Positions 55,815 to 64,000 of a stretch of 64,000 nucleotides of DNA are shown in pieces. How positions within the stretch are numbered: position 1 is the first letter of the stretch; each line of letters starts with the position of its first letter. Both the position numbers and the translations under genes were made by a program. The DNA lies in NCBI RefSeq assembly GCF_029784135.1, contig NC_073746.1:117116035-117180034 (forward strand), in the 5' to 3' direction. This DNA is from Toxorhynchites rutilus septentrionalis. Taxonomy: Eukaryota > Arthropoda > Insecta > Diptera > Culicidae. The notes below the pieces were generated by a model. The model had not been told where the DNA came from and ran no database searches. It saw only the letters and a list, made by a program, of their open reading frames with translations.

Positions 55815-56317
55815 AGATACGTTCATTCTTCGCCGATTGCCCGAAGTAACCAGACGAAGGAAAGTCGCTTCTAAGTTTCGTTATCGGTTACCGCGTGATT
55901 GTTGTTTTTTTTTGCCGCTGATGAGTTCATTTCGCTATCTGGATAGTGAGTGGAGTACCCTGAATGAAAGCGGATAGAGGCTTTCATCATCGGAAAACCA
56001 AGGATTGGTTTTTATTTTGTCGCTGCTTCGCCGACATTGGAGTTTTCGCCGAATCATCGTGCCAACAGTACCAGTGCGGGTAAGCTTTTACCGACGACTG
56101 TGTGTAGTGGTGTCGTAAGCACATTCTCATCACCAACGAGCTTTCAGCGCGCTCCCGTTCATCTGCACTGGAGTGCGTTCATAGGTGAATAAGATTAAAT
56201 ATACTCAGAGAAAATATTTATTAATTATAAGTTTTTTTTTTGTTTTTGTGAATTATTTTATTGTGAAATATTGTTTAAAAAACAAAAAATACTTAGAATA
56301 TAAGTGCAAATTTTAAA
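55815..56317 (+). promoter_or_regulatory. 5' UTR and probable internal promoter of the I-clade element
   Basis: This 503-nt leader begins right after the target duplication (AGATACGTTCATTCTTCGCC). Elements of this class carry a promoter inside the 5' UTR; no TATA box is visible. It ends in an A/T-rich stretch just before the ORF1 start (TTAAAATGG). Confidence 0.6.
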
Positions 56318-57905
56318 ATGGCAGAGAGTGGGGGACCTTCGGATATGGAGGTCTCTGACTCCAGTTCCCTCCTAAGTGATAAAAAAGTCACTCAAACGCG
56401 TACCAAATACGGAAGATACTTCTTCTGAGGACGAGTCAGCTAACCCTACCAAGCCTCCCTCCAAAAAACTAGCAAATCTCCCATCTGCCCTTAACGATCC
56501 CACTTTACCTTCAACCTCGTCTTCTCCCTCTGTTCTCCTCGCTCCTTCTCAACCTTCACCTTCCCACCCTACTGTCCCTGATCCCTCTCAATCCCCGTCC
56601 TCGCCTTCCTCCCCTGTTATTCCCACCCTGCGTGTGAAGGTCTATCCAGAAGATGCGCCCGGAATTGGTCCCTGGGTTGTTTTCTTCAGGCCTAAGCCTA
56701 ATGGAAAAGCGTTGAGAGTCATGCAGATCGCGAAAGATCTGGCAAGGTATACCTCCGTTTCGGAAATTTCGAAGGTTAGACCAAACAAATTACGAGTTGT
56801 CGTGACTGACCGGAAAGACGCAAACAAGATTGTTGTCGATCACCATTTTACAATTGAGTATCGGGTTTACATTCCCTCTCACATAGTCGAAATTGAGGGT
56901 GTGATAACCGAAACGGGCTTGACGTGCGAATACATTACGAGTGAAGGTACTGGCCGTTTTAAAAAACTGCCCTCGACGACTGTTAAGATCTTGGGTTGCC
57001 GCCAGCTCGGAACAGTCTCCCATGAAGGAAATGACACTAAATTTACACCGTCCAACTCGTTTCGAGTCACCTTCACTGGTTCAGTTCTACCTGACTACGT
57101 GATGGTAGATAAATTGAGTTTAGCCGTGCGACTTTTTATTCCAAAGCCAATGACTTGTCTAAAGTGCAAGTCAGTTGGTCACACGGCTGCTTATTGTGCC
57201 AATAAAGAACGATGTGCCACTTGCGGAGAACAACATGAGGGGAAATCATGCAGTGCGACTGAGCATAAGTGTCCATATTGCGGGGGATCCTCACACGTGC
57301 TCTCAGCTTGTGAAACATACAAGACTCGCTGGGAGAAACAGAAGCGCTCTTTGAAGGAACGCTCTAAACGCACTTTCGCAGAAATTTTGAAGGGCGCTTC
57401 TCCACTAGCTCAAGAACAACAACCAATCAATACACACAATGTCTTCGCTACGTTGCCAGTTGACGAAATGGAAGCGGATACAGCTAACGGGGGCACGCCG
57501 TTTATTTCTCAAGGGAATCCCCGGCGCAAAAATGTGACCACTCCCAAAGTTCAAGGACAAGTCCCTCCGGTGATACCCCCTGTTAGCTTGCCCAAAAAAT
57601 CGAGTGCAGCGGATAAGCAAAATCAGGTCCCTCCTGGCCTCCGTGGTAATAGTTCACCTTCGAACGACCCAGCACTCGAGGGGACATCAAAAACCCCAAC
57701 TGTCCCTGTTTTTCCGTCAAGTTCAACTTCCCAATCGGGATTTATAAAGTTGTCTGACCTTGTGGATCAAATCTTCACGTGTTTTAATGTTTCCGACTCC
57801 ATCAGAACCATTGTCACCGCAATGCTTCCAGTACTAAAGACAATTTTGCAGCAATTGATGCAAACATGGCCCCTCCTTGCAATGATTATCTCTCTTGATG
57901 TCTAA
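56318..57905 (+). CDS. I-clade ORF1, Gag-like nucleic-acid-binding protein (one frameshift near start)
   Basis: The protein packages element RNA. The likely start is the ATG at 56318 (MAESGGPSDMEVSDSSSLLS), whose frame breaks at an A run (56381-56386). One A fewer would join it to the 509-codon frame read from 56376. That frame has a Pro/Ser-rich N-terminal region (about residues 20-80), an RNA-recognition-like domain (VFFRPKPNGKALRVMQIAKD to SVLPDYVMVDKLSLAVRLFI) and three zinc knuckles near residues 258-312: CLKCKSVGHTAAYC, CATCGEQHEGKSC and CPYCGGSSHVLSAC. A low-complexity C-terminal half follows. The stop at 57903 overlaps the ORF2 ATG by 8 nt, suggesting termination-reinitiation. Length is normal for the clade. 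Confidence 0.92.
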
Positions 57906-60900
57906 TTTAAATAGAGAGGTCGGAGATATCACTGTTTTACAGTGGAATTGTCGTAGTCTTATCCCTAAATTGGATACATTAAAATTTCTAATTCATAAAC
58001 TCAATTGTGATGTTTTTGCTCTATCCGAAACCTGGCTCTCTTCTCAAAATGATCTCTCTTTCCACGATTTTAATATAATACGCTTGGACCGCGATGACAG
58101 ATACGGAGGGGTACTATTGGGGATCAATAAGTGTCACTCATTTTTTAGAATTGACCTTCCACCTATTGGAGGGATCGAAGCTGTTGCTTGTCATGCAAAC
58201 ATCAGAGGCAAAGACCACTGTATAGTCAGCTTGTATTGGCCTCCGAGAGCTGCGGTTAGCCGCAAGCAACTTGTTGACATGTGCTCACTCCTTCCTGAGC
58301 CACGATTGATCTTGGGAGACTTCAACTCTCACGGAACTGCCTGGGGGGAACCGTACGACAATAATCGTTCATCGTTGATATATGACCTTTGTAACAGCTT
58401 CAATATGACCGTTTTGAACACTGTGGAAACAACACGTGTACCTAAACCTCCTGCTAAACCAAGTGCTCTTGACCTCTCGCTTTGCTCGAATTCACTATCG
58501 TTAGATTGCAAGTGGAATGTAATCCAGGATCCCAACGGTAGTGATCACTTGCCAATCAAAATTTCTATCACCAATGGGTTCAATTCTTCTGAATCTATAA
58601 ACATGGCATACGACCTCACAAGACACATTGACTGGAAAAAATATGCGGACGCGATTGCTCTAGCCATCAATTCCAGAGATGGTTTGCCTCCATTGGAGGA
58701 GTATAACTTCATTTCTCGTTTGATCTATGACAGCGCGGTTCGCGCTCAAACGAAACCCATCCCAGGTTCCACTATTCGTCGAAGGCCTCCCAATCCATGG
58801 TGGGATGGCCAGTGTTCCAAGCTTTATGGAGATAAATCGAATGCATTTAAAGCTTTTCGGAAACGTGGAACCATTGAGAATTTTCAAACGTATTTGGACC
58901 TTGAAAATCAATTTAAAAACTTGATCAAAGGGAAAAAACGTGCTTATTGGCGAAATTTCGTGGGAGGTTTATCACGAGAAACGTCAATGAAAAAATTATG
59001 GAAAGTGGCTCGAAACATGAGAAATCGCTCTTCATCCAATGAAAGCGAGGAATATTCACATCGATGGATTTTTAATTTTGCACGAAAGGTTTGTCTCGAT
59101 TCCGCTCCAGTGCAAAGAATTATTCGAGATATACCACAAGATAGGTGCGATCTTGATTCCGAGTTTTCGATGGTAGAATTCTCTCTTGCTCTCCTTTCAT
59201 GTAACAATTCTGCTCCGGGATCGGATAGAATTAAGTTCAACTTGCTGAAAAATCTCCCTGATGTGGCGAAACATCGCTTGTTGAACTTATTCAATCGGTT
59301 TCTGGAGCATAATATTGTTCCAGATGATTGGAGACAAGTACGAGTTATAGCTATTCAAAAACCCGGAAAACCCGCGTCCGACTTCAATTCGTACCGCCCA
59401 ATAGCAATGCTGTGTTGTATACGGAAATTGTTGGAGAAAATGATCTTGTTTCGCCTTGATCGATGGGTTGAAACGAATGGCCTACTCTCAGATACACAAT
59501 ATGGGTTCCGCAGGGGCAAGGGGACGAATGATTGTCTTGCGTTGCTTTCTTCAGAAATTCAAATGGCTTACGCCGAAAAAAAAACAAATGGCTTCAGTAT
59601 TCTTGGACATAAAGGGGGCCTTTGATTCTGTTTCAATAGAGGTTTTGTCAGACAAATTACACTCTCGGGGTCTGCCGCCTCTATTGAATAATATGTTATA
59701 TAACTTGCTTTGTGAGAAACATTTGAACTTTTCTCACGGAGATTCGGCAGTAAGTCGGGTCTCTTACATGGGCCTCCCCCAGGGCTCATGTTTAAGCCCC
59801 CTTTTGTACAACTTCTACGTAAGCGACATTGACAATTGCCTTACACAAAATTGCAGCCTAAGACAACTTGCAGATGATGGAGTGGTGTCTGTCGTAGGAT
59901 CAAACGAATCCGACCTGCAAGAACCCTTACAAGATACATTGAACAATTTTTCAACCTGGGCCATTGGGCTAGGGATCGAATTCTCCACGGAGGAAACAGA
60001 GATGGTGGTTTTTTCTAGGAAGCATAAACCAGCAAAACCAAAGCTTCAACTTTTGGGTAAACCGATCACTCATGCTATGTCATTCAAGTATCTTGGGGTA
60101 TGGTTCGACTCCAAATGTACTTGGGGGGCCCATATTAGGTATCTGAGTAAAAAATGCCAACAAAGAATAAACTTTCTCCGTACAATTACCGGCACATGGT
60201 GGGGAGCCCATCCAGAAGATCTTATAATGTTGTATAGAACAACTATTCTCTCAGTGATGGAGTACGGCAGTTTCTGTTTTCAATCAGCTGCCAAAACACA
60301 CTTCATTAAACTCGAGCGAATTCAGTATCTTTGTCTCCGTATTTCTCTGGGATGTATGCCCTCAACGCATACCATGAGTCTCGAGGTTTTGGCAGGCGTA
60401 CTCCCACTAAAAGATCGCTTCAATTTATTATCTCTTCGGTTCTTCATCCGGTGTAAGGTTATGAACCCATTGGTGATCGGAAATTTTGAACAGCTGATCG
60501 AGATAAATTTTCAATCTGGGTTCATGAGTCCATATCATGAATTCATCTCCATGCAGGTTGATCCTTCTTCGTATATTCCCAACCGTGTTTGTTTTCCTGA
60601 CTACATCAATTCGTCTGTGCATTTTGATCTGTCCATGAAGCAGAATATCCATGGAACATCAGATTATCTTCGATCGAGGATCGTTCCAACGATCTTCGAT
60701 GCAAAGTATGGGGATATCAATTGTGATAATATGTACTTTACTGATGGGTCCTCTATGAATGAGTCCACAGGATTTGGAGTGTTCAACGAATTTTTAGCAC
60801 CTCCCACAGTCTTCAGAATCCTTGCTCAGTGTATATTGCTGAATTGGCAGCGATACACTGGGTCGTCGCCTCACGACCTGTTGAACACTATTACATTGTA

Positions 60901-61476
60901 ACGGATAGTCTTAGCTCTGTCGAAGCTATCCGTTCAGTGAGGCCGGAAAAGCACTCGCCGTACTTCCTTGAGAGAATACGAGAAATTTTGAGTGCTTTAT
61001 CCAGACGCTGTTATGTCATTAGCTTTGTCTGGGTCCCTTCACATTGCTCAATTCCGGGTAATGAGAGGGCTGACTCATTAGCAAAGGTAGGTGCAATTGA
61101 AGGCGATATTTATCAGCGTCAAATCGCCTTCAATGAATTTTATTCTTTAGTCCGCAAAAATACCATAGTTAACTGGCAACGCAAATGGAACGAAGATGAA
61201 TTGGGCCGGTGGTTCCACTCGATTATCCCTAAGGTTAGCCTCAAACCATGGTTCAAAAGTCTGGACTTGAGTCGGGACTTTATTCGCACCTTCTCCCGAC
61301 TCATGTCCAATCACTGTTCGTTAGATGCGCTACTCTTTCGTATTAATCTTGCCGACAACAATCTTTGTGTTTGTGGCCAAGGTTACCACGACATCGAGCA
61401 CGTTGTTTGGTCGTGCGAGCTGTATCTTGTCGACAGATCGAATTTAGAAGACACCCTTCGGGCCCGAGGAAGGTAG
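57898..61476 (+). pseudogene. I-clade ORF2: APE endonuclease, reverse transcriptase, RNase H (two frameshifts)
   Basis: ORF2 starts at the ATG at 57898 inside the end of ORF1. The endonuclease has LQWNCRSLIPKLD, ALSETWLSSQ, LILGDFNSHG and GSDHLPIKI, so its catalytic residues are intact. The reverse transcriptase has NSAPGSDRIKFNLLKN, YRPIAMLCCIRKLLEK, VFLDIKGAFDSVSIE, GLPQGSCLSPLLYNFYVSDI and the catalytic RQLADDGVVSV, with Leu before ADD. RNase H has YFTDGSSMN, YIAELAAIHW, IVTDSLSSVEA and HCSIPGNERADSLA, i.e. all four acidic residues. A C-terminal CVCGQGYHDIEHVVWSC resembles a CCHC finger. Two frame breaks occur: a nine-A run at 59576-59584 (one A too many), and one base missing shortly before 60829. 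About 1190 codons in total. Inactive as read. Confidence 0.93.
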
Positions 61477-61926
61477 CCCATGGTGCCGGTGAGAGACGTG
61501 TTGGCTCGGTTAGACCTTGATTACATGTCCCAAATATATGTATTCCTTAAAGCTATCGATCTTCGTGTGTGATTGTCCTTATACCCTTTTCCTTTTCCTT
61601 TGTGAGAGATCGGATCCCTTCTTAAGAATAAGATGAAATGTAAATACATATTAGATATAAGATAGGTTTAAGAATTGAGTGTGATGAGTGTGATTGAGTG
61701 TGTGAGTGTGATCATTGTCAATATATCCTCATATCCCCTCCTTTTCCTGAAGAAAATATGTCACCCTTCTAAACTCGAGTCGACCGCGAGTAATCGGTTT
61801 CCTATATTATTAACATTAGAATTAAGGAAAAATGTATATATACTAGTAACAATACAGTAAGGAGTTCGGCTCCATTAAACCTATGTAACTGAGCCTGTAA
61901 AAATAAACGATTTAAAAAAAAAAAAA
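61477..61926 (+). terminator. 3' UTR and poly(A) tail of the I-clade element
   Basis: A 450-nt 3' UTR with a (GTGTGA)-like simple tract at about 61677-61712 ends in TGTAAAAATAAACGATTT and 14 A residues. AATAAA is present in AAAAATAAACG at 61900. The last ~140 bp recur at 54137-54284. Confidence 0.85.
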
Positions 61927-61932
61927 GTCCAT

Positions 61933-63677
61933 TGAAATCTGAAAGCAATTTTTTCCCCAGTTTAAACTTTCATATAAAAGCTATATCTAGTAGGATGTAC
62001 TTCCCCTGTTACACATATCACTAGCGACCGTAGCTGGTCCCATCTGTTTGTGTAAAATTCTAAACAATTCTACTTTCTGAAAACCAACCATGGCGCTCAC
62101 CACCGCCGCCGTTCTGTAGTAAAGTATTACCACCAGAGAACGAAAATTACGCTCATTACCAACCAGTCTATTATTCAGTCACTTTAAAAGCACCCTCACC
62201 ACTCGTTTAGCCCAGCTGACCGTGCATAATCTTCACGGCTAGCTCCGAGTTCTGCAACCTCCAGCGCCGTGTCTCGTCGTCTGTTTTGCAAAAAGTAGTG
62301 CACTCTTCTGTGCCGAGTAGACACATCACCTGTATGTAATTATCTCTTGCTATCGCCACCGCTCGTATCTTTCACTTGCCCCACCCAAGATTATACTCTT
62401 GAGCGTACATGTACCTCTGTCCTCGTGGCACGCCCACAGGATAATTGAAATTTATATCCACCAGAGGAGAGGCGAATGTCTCAAAACACCACGCTGCTCC
62501 ATATGGATGGAGGAGCGAGCCTGGCTTCCGTACCAGCGGGCGTTAATCCCATAATATCCACCACTAGATCAGACAATCACACTTCTAGCGATGGAAAAAC
62601 TAATTCTCGCTCATCATTACTTCTCGTTTTTGCCACCCCCAGAACACCACACAAAAACGATGACGATCTTGTTTGTGGCCGATGATATCTCTCGAAAATC
62701 CGCCCGACGTCAAGCGCCAGCTCGCAGGAGGCTGGCTGCCTCCTTTCGTCGTTTATCCTCCGTTCGTGGGAATCGGTCGAGCTCCACTAGAGGCGTTCTA
62801 GTGGCGCACCGCCCAGAACAGATAAGAGCTGGCCGAAATTGTAAGCCACGATAGCGCCGCATCTCTGACTACTGCACACATATACGCGCACCGCCGTAAA
62901 GATGTCCTGAATGACTTGTAACCCCTCGGGATGGTGCTTGGTCCGGTGATTATGGCGTGTGTAGTGGCCTCTGACTGTCCTAATAGCCCACTTTCGATCG
63001 ACATTCGAGTTGTCTTACATCGGGGTTTTTTTTTCTTCTCTCTTTCGGCTCTCAGAGGATAAGGTTTGGTATGTTGGAAAAAAAATCGATGGTGAAAGAG
63101 CAAATCACAAAGGGTTTATCACCCGGAAGGTGTTTTGCCTTCAACAAATCATGTAACACGCTTGTTTTACTGTATAGATCAATTTTTTGTATGAATTACA
63201 ATGTGGCAAAATTCATTGTAAAATTGGTGTTTAATGAATGACACTTAGGAAATCCAATAGAAGTGCATTTTGTGCAGTAATTGTAAAATCCAGTTGAATA
63301 TAATTTAACCTAATTTAAAGATCGGCAAACTTAACCAGGTGAACTTCGCCAGTCTCACCATTGTTTTTTCTTGTGGTTTTAGAGGTTTCGGAATAGGAAA
63401 GGCCATCGTTTTTCTTTTTTTTTTTCGGAATCCACACATTTTTACATAAAATAAAAAAAAAACAGGAACACTTGTCTTTCTTATTTTTTAGATATATTAA
63501 ACTATTAAGTTGAATGTCTCACCTCAAACCTCAAACCATTCATACGAATTTTTAAAACTCGTGAGACGACCGAATAACAACAGAGATTATTGCGATTGGT
63601 AACATTGTGGATTCTCTTTTCAATTGTACTCTGAACAGTGTCAAGAAATCGAAAATTAACAAGACAATAGAAAAGTA
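61933..63677. other. unassigned DNA, GC-balanced 62.0-63.0 kb
   Basis: This resembles the other GC-balanced host-like segments. The 69-, 87- and 101-codon frames have no motifs and no splice or start support. After 63.1 kb the sequence is AT-rich. Confidence 0.45.
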
Positions 63678-63996
63678 AAAAAAAAACTTTTTAAGTTAAA
63701 CGGTTTAATGTACTAAAAGCTAGAAAATAATTAGGCAAGTAGCAGTTAGTAGTTATCACATCCCTTCCTTCATTAATCTAGGGCAATGATGAGACTAAAA
63801 TAAAATCGTGGGGCATATGATGAAACAACTAACTCTGGATAATGGAAATCCGACGTGCCCCACGATTTTATTTTAGTCTCATCATTGCCCTAGATTAAGG
63901 AAGGAAGGGAAGTGATAACTACTAAATGCTACTTGCCTCATTATTTTCTAGCTTTTGGTACATTGAACCGTTTAACTTGAAAAGTTTTTTTTTTCC
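63678..63996. repeat. foldback repeat: two ~140-bp inverted arms, 40-bp loop
   Basis: The left arm (63678-63815: GGTTTAATGTACTAAAAGCT, TAGGGCAATGATGAGACTAA, AAATCGTGGGGCA) is mirrored by the right arm (63856-63996) with only a few mismatches. The loop is GGATAATGGAAATCC-containing. A single arm plus loop occurs at 30045-30213. It may extend beyond the window edge. Confidence 0.9.
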
Positions 63997-64000
63997 TTTT

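Larger units (their letters stand above)
55815..61926 (+). mobile_element. full-length I-clade non-LTR retrotransposon
   Basis: The 6.1-kb copy has a 5' UTR, two ORFs, a 3' UTR and a poly(A) tail. It is flanked by the duplication AAAAAGTCCAT (55804-55814 and 61922-61932; the A positions merge with the tail). Gag-like ORF1 with three zinc knuckles plus ORF2 with APE endonuclease, reverse transcriptase and RNase H is the I-clade arrangement. Only three single-base frame breaks were found, so the insertion is young. Confidence 0.95.

Noticed and set aside
62476..63103. Overlapping 69-, 87- and 101-codon ORFs
   Set aside because: GC-balanced sequence gives long frames by chance; no motif, start context or splice evidence.

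Overview
The window looks like nuclear DNA of a culicine mosquito, most probably Aedes. This rests on its content and not on a database match. It is AT-rich and packed with interspersed elements of insect type: tRNA-derived SINEs resembling the Aedes Feilai family, a full-length I-clade non-LTR retrotransposon, CR1-clade and R2/R4-group non-LTR copies, mariner, hAT-like, piggyBac-like and pogo-like DNA elements, and many long inverted-repeat elements. There are no bacterial features. No intact host protein-coding gene is visible. What remains of host sequence is a decayed copy of EMC3 (ER membrane protein complex subunit 3), two possible host exons and a possible recursive splice site.

Layout. 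0-8 kb: an AT-rich repeat copy (565-815), an inverted-repeat element (1.0-2.7 kb), a 208-bp piggyBac-type MITE, a palindromic element with TAGGGTGCCAATG ends (4.88-5.92 kb) and an internally deleted transposon with perfect 25-bp terminal repeats (6185-6804). 8.1-8.75 kb: EMC3 pseudogene on the minus strand with two retained introns. 8.75-11.8 kb: unassigned DNA of higher GC. 11.8-13.85 kb: an element with a textbook TATA/Inr core promoter and an exact 197-bp tandem periodicity. 13.9-16.1 kb: a 5'-truncated R2/R4-group retrotransposon with an uninterrupted 687-codon ORF on the minus strand. 16.4-21.2 kb: a decayed CR1-clade element (plus strand) interrupted in its leader by a hAT-like MITE, then a mariner relic. 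22.1-25.2 kb: two palindromic elements, one carrying a nested LINE tail. 25.2-33.7 kb: two possible host exons, three tRNA-SINE families and a 2-kb pogo-like palindrome. 33.7-43 kb: unassigned DNA, a piggyBac-type element, an unidentified decayed coding region, a second copy of the 11.8-kb element type, a hAT transposase relic and an array-like repeat with CTGACCCGGC termini. 43.1-44.4 kb: a dead full-length mariner. 44.5-55.2 kb: SINEs, palindromic elements and the recursive-splice candidate at 51.49 kb. 55.25-55.75 kb: an internally deleted derivative of the same mariner family. 55.8-61.9 kb: a full-length I-clade element with target-site duplication. 61.9-64 kb: unassigned DNA and a perfect-looking foldback at the right edge.

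The genes do not form a pathway. The coherent story is one of nested transposition: autonomous elements (I-clade, mariner), their truncated or internally deleted derivatives in the same window (54137-54284 and 55251-55745), and short non-autonomous SINEs and MITEs. Many insertions keep target-site duplications, so a relative insertion order can be read directly. All family names come from motif recognition by eye; element boundaries are approximate unless a terminal repeat or target-site duplication is cited.
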